Shown in pieces: positions 38,332 through 47,748 of a stretch of DNA of 64,000 nt. Made by a program: the position numbers and the translations under genes. Position 1 is the first letter of the stretch. Every line of letters begins with the position of its first letter. The stretch comes from an uncultured Bacteroides sp. (GTDB lineage: Bacteria; Bacteroidota; Bacteroidia; Bacteroidales; Bacteroidaceae). The notes below the pieces were generated by a model. It was not told where the DNA came from. It did not search any database and was given only the letters and a program-made list of their open reading frames with translations. The stretch spans positions 3,348,001 to 3,412,000 of the forward strand of contig NZ_OY781099.1 of the NCBI RefSeq assembly GCF_963676325.1, written 5' to 3'.

Positions 38332-40218
38332 CTATTTACTAGTTATTACTGCAACAAATCCACCACGAGGTAAACATGAAATAGACATTTGTTTATTTGA
38401 AAGTTTCTCCTTGGTTATCTCAAATGATCTCTCCTTTTTGCCATCTCTGAATAAAGTTACAACATAGTTTTTATTTTTCAAAAATGCCAGATCCATTGGC
38501 AAGTTACGTTGTTCATTCGTACCATTTAACCCTCCAATATACCATGTATCACCTTTTTGGCGAGCCATTACAATATGGTCTGCCGGATAACCTGACAATA
38601 ATTTAGTATTATCCCATGCCACAGGAAGATTTCTAATAAAGTTTTTAACTTCATTAGGCTGAGATAAATAAGCTGACGGGCGATCTGCTAAATGTTGCAG
38701 TCCGGATTCAAAAACCACAGTTAAAGCCAGTTCATGAGCATGAGTTGTTTTATGAGGATGTTGAGAATCAGTAAAAGTACATGGTGTATAGTCCATCGAA
38801 CCTATTACATTACGAGTAAAAGGTAAAGTTGTATTATGAGCTGCAGCTTTATCAGTAAGAGCAGGACCATTGTTATACCATTCTGCACCATACACTGCTT
38901 CAGTAGACAACAAATTAGGATACGTTCGCTGCCAACCGCGAGGCACAGTTGCTCCATGAAAATTCATCAATAATTTATGCTTTGCTGCATCCTCCAATAA
39001 ATCAATACAATAATTCATTGTTGATAAGCTATCTCCTGAAAAGAAATCTATTTTTACTCCTTTAACGCCTGAATTTTCCAACCAGGTATATTCTTTTTCC
39101 CGATTCTCGGGAGTATTTAAACGATATAAAGGACCTGCACCCTTATCAACCCATGCAGTCGATGAATTATACCATAACAAAGGTTTTACTCCATGAGATA
39201 AAGCATATTTTATCGCATCATTTAAGTTACCTCCATTTCCCATAATATCCCATTCCCAGTCTATAAGTACATATGGCAGATTCAATTGTTCAGCCATATC
39301 CACGTATTGCTTCACTATCTGATAATCTTTTGAGCCATGATTATAAGCCCAATAAATCCAGGAAACTACTCCAGGTTTAATCCAGGAAGTATCTTTCAAC
39401 TTGCATGGTTCACTCACATCGGTTATCAGAGTAGATTCTACTACATCTGATAAAGATCCAATCAGAGCAACTCTCCATGGTGAGGTCCAAGAATCTGATA
39501 CCTCAATATTATTTTGGGCCAGATGAACCTTATAACAAGAAGGATTATCTTTATTAGTGAGGCTTGATGCACAATGATTCCTAGTAATACCACTTTCGGA
39601 GAGTAGAGCCCAGACTGAATTATCTATCTGAAAAAGAGCAGGATATCCCCAATGCATTTCACGAGAAGAGTCTACACCATCTGTATTTAATGGAAAAAAA
39701 CCTTCATAAGGTGTATCATATTTTTGTGTCCAACGTTTTATTCCAGGTGCCATCTTATAAGTAGTTATTTCATCTGAAATCATTGTATGCTGTAGCTTTG
39801 ACAGTTCATATCTGAAAGTTATACCATCATTAAATACACGAAAGGTAATATTCACATCTCGATTCAGATCATCAACAAAGTAGTAAGTGCATTCAGTTCC
39901 TGAATTGTAGCATTTTTTTCTTTTGCCAACCTGCATTATATAGTTTTCTTCTATATTTTTATCTTTTGAGATTGATTTTAATTTCAGATTCTTGCCTCCT
40001 CCATCTTGAGTTAAAATTCCAACAGATGAAAGCGTAACAACATGAACCTGTCCTTTTTTACTTTTATACGACACATTAAAGAATGCATTATCCGAATTAG
40101 TTAAACAGTCTACAGATATTTTTCCATTCGGAGATACTACACCAAATGATTTAGTCAAAACAATAAATATAAAAGCTATTAAAAATAATAGCTTCTTAAA
40201 AATAGAATTATACTTCAT
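38332..40218 (-). CDS. GH97 family alpha-glycosidase, probably retaining
   Basis: Family GH97 enzyme, 628 residues, with a signal/anchor at the N-terminus. It has the expected beta-supersandwich, a TIM barrel (YVLIDWEWDIMGNGG, then GVKPLLWYNSS) and a C-terminal beta domain. GH97 holds inverting alpha-glucosidases (SusB type) and retaining alpha-galactosidases. The sequence GVKGVKIDFFSGD (Asp about 389) has an Asp where the retaining members carry their nucleophile, so I favour alpha-galactosidase; this rests on recall of the family and no alignment was run. Calcium-site Glu residues appear in TEAVYGAEW. It lies 11 bases after the acyltransferase and 8 before GH92 in the GH89 operon. Confidence 0.9.
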   Translation of the reverse strand: MKYNSIFKKLLFLIAFIFIVLTKSFGVVSPNGKISVDCLTNSDNAFFNVSYKSKKGQVHVVTLSSVGILTQDGGGKNLKLKSISKDKNIEENYIMQVGKRKKCYNSGTECTYYFVDDLNRDVNITFRVFNDGITFRYELSKLQHTMISDEITTYKMAPGIKRWTQKYDTPYEGFFPLNTDGVDSSREMHWGYPALFQIDNSVWALLSESGITRNHCASSLTNKDNPSCYKVHLAQNNIEVSDSWTSPWRVALIGSLSDVVESTLITDVSEPCKLKDTSWIKPGVVSWIYWAYNHGSKDYQIVKQYVDMAEQLNLPYVLIDWEWDIMGNGGNLNDAIKYALSHGVKPLLWYNSSTAWVDKGAGPLYRLNTPENREKEYTWLENSGVKGVKIDFFSGDSLSTMNYCIDLLEDAAKHKLLMNFHGATVPRGWQRTYPNLLSTEAVYGAEWYNNGPALTDKAAAHNTTLPFTRNVIGSMDYTPCTFTDSQHPHKTTHAHELALTVVFESGLQHLADRPSAYLSQPNEVKNFIRNLPVAWDNTKLLSGYPADHIVMARQKGDTWYIGGLNGTNEQRNLPMDLAFLKNKNYVVTLFRDGKKERSFEITKEKLSNKQMSISCLPRGGFVAVITSK

Positions 40219-40229
40219 AAGTTTCTTCT

Positions 40230-41327
40230 TTATATTTTAATATATATCTTCTTTTTGTAAAGTGGATAACCTATTGCCCAGTTAAGCAGCACAAAGGTAA
40301 CTGCATAAATAAGTGAAGATACATAATCATCGGGCACAATAGCATGAATACCGCCAAACAGAGCTTTACTAATACCGAAATCTGCAAATACAATGTTCAT
40401 CAGCTCACTCATTACATAGATAAAGAGTGGATTCACCCCAAATGATACAAAGAATGGTGTCCAACCTTTATTACCTTTATCATCAATAACATAAATAAAC
40501 CATGCCAGCAGACTAGTAGCCAGTCCGCAAGTGAAAAGTACCAATGTGGGCGACCATATACGTTTATTCATCGGTAGTCCGTAGGTGAAGAGTAATCCAA
40601 CACTCATCAATACAAAACCAAATATAAACAGGTGAAGCATTTTATCTTTCAGTTCAGAGTGTTCAGTTAAAATCTTGCCACACCAGAAACCAATAAGTGT
40701 ATGTGCAATAGACGGAATAACACCCAGCAATCCTTCCGGATCAATGGGACTCTTGTGATAAAGATGCGCCGCTCCAAATACGCTGCGATCTACAATACAC
40801 AGAATATTTGTTTCATCACATACATAGCCATTAGCTACTAGTAACAGAAAGGTATAACCTACCAATAGGAAACCAGCCAGCCACGGCAACCATTTATGAG
40901 AAACCGTTACTGCCAGCAATGAAACGATACCGTAACACAGAGCAATGCGGGGTAACACACCAGGAAGGCGCATATGATCAAAAGGCAGAAAGTCACCCTT
41001 GCAACAGCCTTCAAACCAGTAAATGGCCCATCCAATAAGTAAGATAAGGCAAGTACGTTTCAATATCTTCAGCGCTAGCGGGTTTGACCACTTAAACTCA
41101 AACTTGCGCAATGAAATATAGGTTGATATTCCCACCATAAAAAGAAAGAAGGGGAACACCAAATCGGCAAGTGTCAAACCATTCCAGACAGAATGGCGTA
41201 AAGGTGCGTAAGAAACCTTACCCCCACCATTATTCACCAGAATCATCCCCGCCACCGTTAGTCCACGCAGTACATCAAGTGATAACAAACGTTGTTTTCT
41301 GGGTATATTGCTTTGTGTGTTTTCCAT
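40230..41327 (-). CDS. Membrane acyltransferase of the HGSNAT/DUF5009 (NagX-like) family
   Basis: Polytopic inner-membrane protein, 365 residues with about 10 helices, related to heparan-alpha-glucosaminide N-acetyltransferase (HGSNAT) and DUF5009/COG4299 proteins. The family signature is RLLSLDVLRGLTVAGMILVNN. The next segment, LRHSVWNGLTLADLVFPFF, matches the region around the active-site His of human HGSNAT as I recall it (here His45). HGSNAT acetylates terminal alpha-glucosamine across the membrane so that NAGLU, a GH89 enzyme, can release it. Here the gene follows the GH89 gene by 17 bases in one operon, so an equivalent periplasmic acetylation step is plausible. It could also be a transporter-like or O-acyltransferase member. 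Confidence 0.85.
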   Translation of the reverse strand: MENTQSNIPRKQRLLSLDVLRGLTVAGMILVNNGGGKVSYAPLRHSVWNGLTLADLVFPFFLFMVGISTYISLRKFEFKWSNPLALKILKRTCLILLIGWAIYWFEGCCKGDFLPFDHMRLPGVLPRIALCYGIVSLLAVTVSHKWLPWLAGFLLVGYTFLLLVANGYVCDETNILCIVDRSVFGAAHLYHKSPIDPEGLLGVIPSIAHTLIGFWCGKILTEHSELKDKMLHLFIFGFVLMSVGLLFTYGLPMNKRIWSPTLVLFTCGLATSLLAWFIYVIDDKGNKGWTPFFVSFGVNPLFIYVMSELMNIVFADFGISKALFGGIHAIVPDDYVSSLIYAVTFVLLNWAIGYPLYKKKIYIKI

Positions 41328-41344
41328 TATTCAGAGTTTAAAAA

Positions 41345-43510
41345 TTAGTTATTTCCACCGAAAGCTTTACTGAAAACCTCCTTAGCCACAGTTACACAAT
41401 CATTTTCAGGAACAGCAGAATACGGATTGTTAGCCTTTGTCCAAGGTTCCTCCATGGAATAATAATCTAGTTCCACCATTGGTTTACCATCGAGTACATC
41501 TGAAAGAGTCTTCCAATATGCCGCCCAACGTTTGTAATAGAAATCCTTCAAAATACCGTTCCATTCTTTGTGTGCATAATCGCGGAGGCCTCCATCATTA
41601 GCAGAATAACGGTTACCCCATGTAGTGATCTGTACACGTGCATTCCATTCGTAAAGGTTCTTTTCTTCTTCGTTATTACCCAGATTACGTGCCTGCTCAA
41701 TCCAGTTACCTACCCTGAACTCACGGCGTGTACCCAGCAATTTATCCTGCAAAAGAAGTAAGTTAAGGAATTCTTCGGAATCTTTCTTAAAGGCTTTCTT
41801 ATCAAAACTCTTGAAATCGGCAATCGTATGGTTATAAACAATACGTCCACGATCAGCTAAGGACTGACGTACGATGTCTACCAAATCATATTCAAAATTA
41901 TTGTTTCCTTTGTATTTATCTGCAACTTGCAACATTAACCGTGCAGCATCCTCAGTTGATGTAGGATCATAATAATTCTCCATTTTTGACCAGCTTGAAA
42001 CCTGGAAATTGTTCAATGAAGGACGACCGCAGAAAATAGATTCATGAGTTCCTTGTTGGTTATTTCCCTGCGGACAATTTAATATGCCGTTAGCTAAAAC
42101 AGTCCAGGCTTGTTCTATAGCTTCATTCTTCACTCCGTATCGAGCTTGCAAATATCCCTTTAACCAGTTCATTTTTGTGACTTTTTCTGAGCGCCATGGT
42201 AATTCAGTCATCAACTCAAACATCATCGGATTATTCTCGATACCTTCCATGGTTAGTCCGATGCCTTTCATTTGTGCAGCCAGCGGGTTATTTTTTGTCT
42301 GATAGAAATTATTCAGTAACTGATCCAATCTACCATGCAATCCTACGTTTCCACCAAAATTCTCGAGCATGCAGAATAACCAGTCATGCTGTTTATAACC
42401 ACCTTCTCTATACCAGAGTGAAGGTTTCATTCCCCACATAGGACGACATTCACTGAATAGATCGAGCACCAAAAGGTCTCCATTCTTCATATTCTTTATC
42501 ATATCTTCGCGCGGATTTTCCGTCCATCCCTGAACTACCCACACTGCTTTCGGATTCACCTTTTTCATTGCATCCATTACAGCTTTTCCTGCAGCATCCA
42601 AATCTACCTTTTCAATGCCTTTTGCCTCATGGAACGGATCCATTGAATAATAGTTAGCTTTACCGAAAAGAGCTTCCTGCTCTTTGTAGTACAAGGCAGC
42701 AATCTCCTTGAAACGACTGTCAGTTGGTTGCAGGAAAGTAGGACGCAGATATCCGTTCCACAATTCTGCATCAGTCACATTCAATCCCAGCTTCTGCTTT
42801 GCATCGTGAGGCATCATTCCTGAATATCCAGGAAACACAGGTTCAATTCCATACTCCTTCATTCGTTTCAGAATCTTCTTCTGCAAAGCCGTCTGTTGCA
42901 CATACCATGAATCAGGATTCGGGCCGCCCCATCCTTCCAGATTATTCATTTCCCACCAAGCCATGAAAGCCGGTCCGGAGATGAATTTATTTATTTCTTC
43001 CTTGCTATAGCCCAGTTTTTTAAGCATATTAAACCATACACACTCCTCGCCTACTATGGCAAGCGGCAAATTGATACCGTGCAGTGCCATCCAGTCAATC
43101 TCCTGTTCCCAACGTTTCCAATCCCAGAAAGCCATGGAGTAAGAGTATGTGCAATAGTTGAAATCGTAGCGTAGTTTCAGGGAAGTCTCATGGCGTTCCT
43201 TATTGATTACTCTTGGTAATTTGGCTGGTAATTTAGCCGACATTCCATTCCACGAAAGCTGTACTCCTGTGTAGTATTTAAGGTACCAGTTGATTCCTGT
43301 AGCCACGTTCACGTAATTATTAGCACGCACTAGCACCTGGTCACCCTTTTGGTCGAGTTCAAAATAATCGTTGTTGCCGCTTTTCTTGATTTCAATAGCA
43401 AACTTTTTGGAAGCACCTTTATCAATGCGCTCTAACATTCCGGTAATCGGATTAGCAAACAGCTGGCATGTGAACCAACCCATCATGAGTATACAGAGTA
43501 TCCTTTTCAT
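41345..43510 (-). CDS. GH89 family alpha-N-acetylglucosaminidase
   Basis: Secreted homologue of human NAGLU, releasing terminal alpha-linked GlcNAc. The start is set at MKRILCIL (43510) for a clean signal peptide (ends LFANP). Family blocks: an N-terminal alpha/beta domain; LRYDFNYCTYSYSMAFWDWKRWEQEIDWMALHG; GEECVW (about 155); DPFHEAKG (about 299); VVQGWTENP; LVLDLFSECRPMW (about 352); and FCMLENFGGNVGLHG. The last three align closely with NAGLU. At 721 residues it is the usual length, without the extra carbohydrate modules of clostridial GH89. It is the first gene of an operon with an HGSNAT-like gene, GH97 and GH92. A Regulon B operator lies upstream. Confidence 0.94.
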   Translation of the reverse strand: MKRILCILMMGWFTCQLFANPITGMLERIDKGASKKFAIEIKKSGNNDYFELDQKGDQVLVRANNYVNVATGINWYLKYYTGVQLSWNGMSAKLPAKLPRVINKERHETSLKLRYDFNYCTYSYSMAFWDWKRWEQEIDWMALHGINLPLAIVGEECVWFNMLKKLGYSKEEINKFISGPAFMAWWEMNNLEGWGGPNPDSWYVQQTALQKKILKRMKEYGIEPVFPGYSGMMPHDAKQKLGLNVTDAELWNGYLRPTFLQPTDSRFKEIAALYYKEQEALFGKANYYSMDPFHEAKGIEKVDLDAAGKAVMDAMKKVNPKAVWVVQGWTENPREDMIKNMKNGDLLVLDLFSECRPMWGMKPSLWYREGGYKQHDWLFCMLENFGGNVGLHGRLDQLLNNFYQTKNNPLAAQMKGIGLTMEGIENNPMMFELMTELPWRSEKVTKMNWLKGYLQARYGVKNEAIEQAWTVLANGILNCPQGNNQQGTHESIFCGRPSLNNFQVSSWSKMENYYDPTSTEDAARLMLQVADKYKGNNNFEYDLVDIVRQSLADRGRIVYNHTIADFKSFDKKAFKKDSEEFLNLLLLQDKLLGTRREFRVGNWIEQARNLGNNEEEKNLYEWNARVQITTWGNRYSANDGGLRDYAHKEWNGILKDFYYKRWAAYWKTLSDVLDGKPMVELDYYSMEEPWTKANNPYSAVPENDCVTVAKEVFSKAFGGNN

Positions 43511-43531
43511 AGTGTTTAACAATTTGTGGCC

Positions 43532-43539
43532 AAATATAA
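43532..43539 (-). promoter_or_regulatory. -7 box of the GH89 operon
   Basis: TATATTTG on the minus strand matches TAnnTTTG, 22 bases before the chosen start codon. No -33 TTTG is seen. The Regulon B operator begins 19 bp away, just as at the second susC. Confidence 0.65.
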
Positions 43540-43557
43540 GGCTTTCTGTATTTTCTG

Positions 43558-43589
43558 AGGTGGAAAAACGAAAAATAAAGGTAGAAAAA
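43558..43589 (-). promoter_or_regulatory. Regulon B operator before GH89
   Basis: AGGTGGAAAAA and AGGTAGAAAAA are 21 bp apart with the centre CGAAAAATAAAGG, identical to the centre of the site at 31042. It begins 19 bp from the -7 box. It is the probable HTCS site. Confidence 0.75.
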
Positions 43590-44153
43590 CAAACATCGGA
43601 GTAGAGTATCCAGAAGATGTTACCCTATTTACACGAGCGGAACAAACCGTAAATCTACAAAATCTACCGCCAATAAATAAAAAGCATAAACCGGAGTTTC
43701 ATCAATACAACCTCTATTTTTTTTGAGGAATGGGCGTATATTTTTTAAAGAAAGCAATCTGTTTGGCAAGCGCTCATCCCTACTATTGAAGTAGAATAAT
43801 TTAGAATAGTGCAAAACTAGCGAGCAACGTCCTGTTAACGAATGTAAAACTAAGATTCCATTACAAGGCTTTTATGTAAAATAAGTTATCGATAAACAGA
43901 ATTTCAACAAACTATTTTATTGATTATCAGCAACGAAACACATTTTAACTCAATATTAACCAGAAACACGGAAAGATATCGGGTTATTTTCTGTCCTACT
44001 ATTTTATTTTCAGAAATAAACAATTGATAATGAGGCGCGGGCAATTTAATACCACCCCGTAAGAAAACAAAATAATGGCATAGTTGCCCGCACAGATATT
44101 TTAGTATCCAAATACACTCTCAGCTATAATGAGTAAAGAAGAGAAGAAAACGG
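43590..44153. other. Gene-free stretch with one inverted repeat
   Basis: I see no credible gene in these 564 bases. A short frame at 43629-43814 has no promoter or recognisable product. GCGGGCAA (44037-44044) and TTGCCCGC (44084-44091) form an 8 bp inverted repeat with a 39-base loop, downstream of the AraC gene. It could be a terminator, but the loop is long. Otherwise the DNA is AT-rich. Confidence 0.5.
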
Positions 44154-45044
44154 TTAAACAACAATTTTCTTCTTTCTGTAATTCTCTCTGAACTCTTTTG
44201 GAGAACACTCTTTTTTCTTTTTAAATATTCTGTTGAAATTAGAAAGATTATTGAATCCACACTCGTAACAAATCTCGGCCACAGATTTTGTGGAATCAAC
44301 AAGAAGACGAGTAGAATATCCCAAACGAATGTCTATAATGTAATCTGATAGATTCTTTCCTGTACGAAGTTTGAAGAAACGGCTAAAAGAGACAGGTGTC
44401 ATACCTACTAAATCAGCCAATTGTGAAAGTCTGATTTCCTCTTTATAATGTCCATTGATATAATCCTGCACTTTTTGTACCCGTCGGCTATCAGAATGAA
44501 CTCCAATCTTGGCAAATGAAGAGCTGGAAAGGGTACGCGAATCATCACAAAGAGAAAGTTCATAAAGTATCGTCATAAACTTAATCACTGCATAAAATCC
44601 TTCCTTCTCAGAAGCCAGCGTATCAAGCAAATGATAGACTTTCAGTATTGACGACATAGGAAAACATAATCCTTTCTGAGCACTCTCAAGCATTTTCCGT
44701 ATGCTGTCAAACTGATTCTTATTAATGAAGCTCTTAAAGAATAATTCGGAAGAGAACTGAATTGTTATTTCACGGATCTGTTCGGAAGTGCATTCATGCT
44801 GTTCCCAAACATGTTCAAGGTCTTTTCCTGTAATCAGAACCAAATCATATTCACCAACAACTTCTACAGAATCGCCCACAATGCGCCTTACTCCGGTTGC
44901 TTTTTCGGTGAAATTCAGTTCATATTCCTGATGGCTATGAATAGGATAAGTAAACTCTTTTTTGTAACGTTCAGCAATATAGAAACAGTCCTTATCAGAT
45001 AAAGGTGTTATTTCATGAATAATGTGATTTGCATTTGTATCCAT
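44154..45044 (-). CDS. AraC family transcriptional regulator
   Basis: Regulator of about 296 residues. The start at 45044 (MDTNANH) or three codons earlier (45053) cannot be decided. The N-terminal half is a cupin-type sensing domain (YPIHSHQEYELNF). The C-terminal half is a double helix-turn-helix of AraC type (RLSQLADLVGMTPVSFSRFFKLRTGKNLSDY, then SVAEICYECGFNNLSNFNRIFKKKKECSPKEF). The gene is single, upstream of nothing obvious and not adjacent to a partner operon on the same strand. Its targets are unknown; it could serve one of the sugar operons (for example Regulon A, which lacks an adjacent regulator) but nothing in the sequence proves this. Confidence 0.93.
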   Translation of the reverse strand: MDTNANHIIHEITPLSDKDCFYIAERYKKEFTYPIHSHQEYELNFTEKATGVRRIVGDSVEVVGEYDLVLITGKDLEHVWEQHECTSEQIREITIQFSSELFFKSFINKNQFDSIRKMLESAQKGLCFPMSSILKVYHLLDTLASEKEGFYAVIKFMTILYELSLCDDSRTLSSSSFAKIGVHSDSRRVQKVQDYINGHYKEEIRLSQLADLVGMTPVSFSRFFKLRTGKNLSDYIIDIRLGYSTRLLVDSTKSVAEICYECGFNNLSNFNRIFKKKKECSPKEFRENYRKKKIVV

Positions 45045-45075
45045 TTGTTGCACAGGTTAATAAAGTATCAGAAGA

Positions 45076-45106
45076 CAAATATACAGTACTTTATTTAATG
45101 TGCAAC
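45076..45106 (-). promoter_or_regulatory. Promoter of the AraC regulator gene
   Basis: Minus strand TATATTTG (45076-45083) with GTTG (45103-45106) 19 bp upstream, close to the Bacteroides pattern. It lies 23-32 bases before the start codon. Confidence 0.55.
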
Positions 45107-45118
45107 ATTTTATATAAA

Positions 45119-46375
45119 TTAATTTTTCATTGAGCGAAAGTCGGCTCCCGTCGGACTTTGGTACACAGCCAATCCAAACTCAGGAATAACTGCAAGTACA
45201 TGATCCATCACATCAGCCTGCAATTCTTCATATTCAACCGAAACTTTAGATATAGAAAAGAAATAAAGCTCCAAAGGGATTCCTTTTTCTGTTGGTTGCA
45301 GATGCCTTACCATAATAGTCATTTCTTGATTTACGGAGGAAAGATTTCTTAAGTAGTGTTCCAAGTATGCACGGAACACGCCCAGATTTGTTTGCCGGCG
45401 ACCATTCACAAGAACAGAATCATCCACGCCACATTCTTTATTATATGCCATTAACTTGTTCTCTGTATCATCAATATAATCCTTAAGCAAAGCAATCTTC
45501 CTGAACTTATCAAGCATCTCGGGTGTGCAGAACTTTACGCTGTTCATATCAATATTAATAGAACGCTTTACCCTACGCCCACCCGATTCATGCATTCCCC
45601 GCCAGTTCTGAAAAGAATCACTAACCAATGCATAAGGAGGTAAAGTTGTTATTGTATTATCCCAGTTGCGTACTTTCACAGTATTCAACGTAACTTCAAG
45701 AACAATACCATCAGCATTATATTTTGGCATGGTAATCCAATCGCCCGGACGAAGCATATTGTTGGCCGAAAGCTGAATACCAGAAACAAATCCCATGATA
45801 CTATCTTTGAATACAAACAGCAAGATCGCAGCTGAAGCTCCCAATCCGGCAAAAAGCGATGCAGGCGATTTATCAAATAGTACACTAACAAGAAGTATTC
45901 CACCTACAAAAAAGACAATAACTTGTGCTGTTTGCAATAGTCCTTTTAATGGTCGGTCATGATATTTCTCATTTTCATTATAAACAAAATATACAGCGGT
46001 ACAAAAAGTAACAACAAAACCCATTGTTACCGCAATAATATAAGTTTCAGATGCCTTTAGTATTAAAGTATAGAGTTCTGAGTTTTTAGGAAAAGCTATT
46101 GGAAATAAAAAGTAGATAATTACTGGAGCCACTATGTGACAAAGCTTAGTCATTACCTTTTCATCAAAGAGAATATCATCCCAAGTTGCTTTAGTTTTAG
46201 TAACAATCTTCTTGACCACTTTGAGCAATATCAACCTACAGGCATAATCGGCAAGAAAAGCTATGCCAATAATCATGCCAATAATAACCCACTGATCAAA
46301 ACGATTCGCCTCCTCGGGAGTTAACCCGAGAAGGCGAAGAAGATTATTCATCCATTGAGTAATCACATTTTCCAT
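45119..46375 (-). CDS. MscS-family mechanosensitive channel, YbdG-like
   Basis: Inner-membrane small-conductance mechanosensitive channel family, 418 residues, most like the YbdG branch. Helices lie at about 28-48, 75-92, 105-130 and 150-170, followed by the pore-lining segment (SPASLFAGLGASAAILLFVFKDSIMGFVSGIQLSANNMLRPGDWI). The cytoplasmic beta-domain continues with NADGIVLEVTLNTVKVRNWDNTITTLPPYALVSDSFQNW. A C-terminal alpha/beta domain ends the protein. It protects against osmotic downshift. It starts 5 bases after the citrate synthase stop, so it is probably the last gene of the aconitase operon; I see no functional reason for this linkage. Confidence 0.93.
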   Translation of the reverse strand: MENVITQWMNNLLRLLGLTPEEANRFDQWVIIGMIIGIAFLADYACRLILLKVVKKIVTKTKATWDDILFDEKVMTKLCHIVAPVIIYFLFPIAFPKNSELYTLILKASETYIIAVTMGFVVTFCTAVYFVYNENEKYHDRPLKGLLQTAQVIVFFVGGILLVSVLFDKSPASLFAGLGASAAILLFVFKDSIMGFVSGIQLSANNMLRPGDWITMPKYNADGIVLEVTLNTVKVRNWDNTITTLPPYALVSDSFQNWRGMHESGGRRVKRSINIDMNSVKFCTPEMLDKFRKIALLKDYIDDTENKLMAYNKECGVDDSVLVNGRRQTNLGVFRAYLEHYLRNLSSVNQEMTIMVRHLQPTEKGIPLELYFFSISKVSVEYEELQADVMDHVLAVIPEFGLAVYQSPTGADFRSMKN

Positions 46376-46380
46376 ATAGT

Positions 46381-47730
46381 TTAAATACGTTCTGAGATGG
46401 GTGTATATTCCTGTACCTCAAGAACATTCTTGTAAGCAGGACGAATTATTCGTTTACCTTCAAAGTTAAGTTCTTCGATGCGGTGAGCTGTCCATCCCAC
46501 AATACGTGACATGGCAAATAATGGAGTGTATATTTCCTGAGGAAGACCAATCATTTCATACACAAAGCCTGAATAGAAATCCACATTACTACATACCTTC
46601 TTACCACCTTCTCCCTTGAATTTATTGAAGCATTCAATAGAACGTGCTTCAAGCAGTTCCAGAAAATCAAATTCTTCCTCACGACCTTTTTCTTTTGCAA
46701 GATCACGAGCCATTTCCTTAAGCAGTACTGCACGTGGATCCGAGATTGTATAAACCGCATGTCCTATACCATAAATAAGTCCGGTTCGGTTATAAGCTTC
46801 CTTACTGAGAATACGATTCAGATAAGTATCAATTTCTCTCACATCTTTCCAATCATGAACATGTTCCTTCAGGTGATTGAACATATCCACAACCTGAATA
46901 TTTGCACCACCATGCAACGGGCCTTTTAAAGAACCGATACCTGCTGCAATAGAAGAGTAAGTATCTGTTCCTGTTGAAGAAGTAACCCTCACGGTAAAGG
47001 TAGAGTTGTTACCACCACCATGCTCAGCATGCAAAATAAGTAAAAGATCGAGTGTACGAGCTTCAAGGTCAGTATACTCCTTCTTCAGCATATAAAGGAA
47101 GTTCTCTGCAATAGATAGTTCTTCTTTTGGGTGACGAATATGTAGTGAAAGCCCAAATGTTGCATGACGAAGAATATTATATGCATAAGCAATAATCGTA
47201 GGGAACTTAGAAATTAAATCAACACTTTGGCGCACCAGATTATCACGTGAAGTATCATCCGGGTTAGGATCGAAAGTGTACATTTCGAGTACACTACGAG
47301 CCAAAATATTCATGATATTATTTCCTTCCAGATCAAGAATATTCATTTTTGTCTTCTGTTCCAAAGGCATATTATCGTTAATCAGTTCTCTGAATGAAGT
47401 AAGTTCTTCTTTATCGGGCAGAGAGCCAGAAAGTAACAGGTAAGCTACTTCTTCAAAGCCAAAACGATGTTCATTCATTACAGAATGAGCAATATCTTCC
47501 AAATCATATCCACGGTAATACAATTTTCCGGGAATAGGTTGCAAGCCGCCACCGGGAATACGCTCGTAACCTACAACGTTGCCAACTTTGGTCAATCCAA
47601 CAAGAACTCCCGTGCCATCTTCATTGCGTAAACCACGCTTTACCCCGTACAACGTAAACAGTTCATTATCAATCTTGGCTGTACTCTTTACAGACTCTGA
47701 TAATTTATAAATAACATATTCTTTTTTCAT
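46381..47730 (-). CDS. gltA: Citrate synthase
   Basis: Condenses oxaloacetate and acetyl-CoA to citrate in the cytoplasm. 449 residues. Catalytic blocks are seen: His in HAEHGGGNNSTF, His in GIGHAVYTISDPRA, and Asp in CSNVDFYSGFVY. The N-terminus (about 1-60) carries an extension before the usual RGYDLEDIAH region, as in the longer Bacteroides-type enzymes. Third gene of the aconitase-isocitrate dehydrogenase-citrate synthase-MscS operon, 18 bases after icd. Together the three make 2-oxoglutarate from oxaloacetate and acetyl-CoA, the oxidative branch that Bacteroides uses for glutamate synthesis. Confidence 0.97.
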   Translation of the reverse strand: MKKEYVIYKLSESVKSTAKIDNELFTLYGVKRGLRNEDGTGVLVGLTKVGNVVGYERIPGGGLQPIPGKLYYRGYDLEDIAHSVMNEHRFGFEEVAYLLLSGSLPDKEELTSFRELINDNMPLEQKTKMNILDLEGNNIMNILARSVLEMYTFDPNPDDTSRDNLVRQSVDLISKFPTIIAYAYNILRHATFGLSLHIRHPKEELSIAENFLYMLKKEYTDLEARTLDLLLILHAEHGGGNNSTFTVRVTSSTGTDTYSSIAAGIGSLKGPLHGGANIQVVDMFNHLKEHVHDWKDVREIDTYLNRILSKEAYNRTGLIYGIGHAVYTISDPRAVLLKEMARDLAKEKGREEEFDFLELLEARSIECFNKFKGEGGKKVCSNVDFYSGFVYEMIGLPQEIYTPLFAMSRIVGWTAHRIEELNFEGKRIIRPAYKNVLEVQEYTPISERI

Positions 47731-47748
47731 AAGCGTACGAAATTATCC

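Noticed and set aside
41345..43510. A complete heparan or other glycosaminoglycan PUL, suggested by the GH89-HGSNAT pair
   Set aside because: No polysaccharide lyase, unsaturated glucuronyl hydrolase or sulfatase gene is present in the window, so only the end-cap logic is similar.
43629..43814. 61-codon open frame upstream of GH89
   Set aside because: No promoter, no family, and an AT-rich gap; more likely non-coding control DNA.
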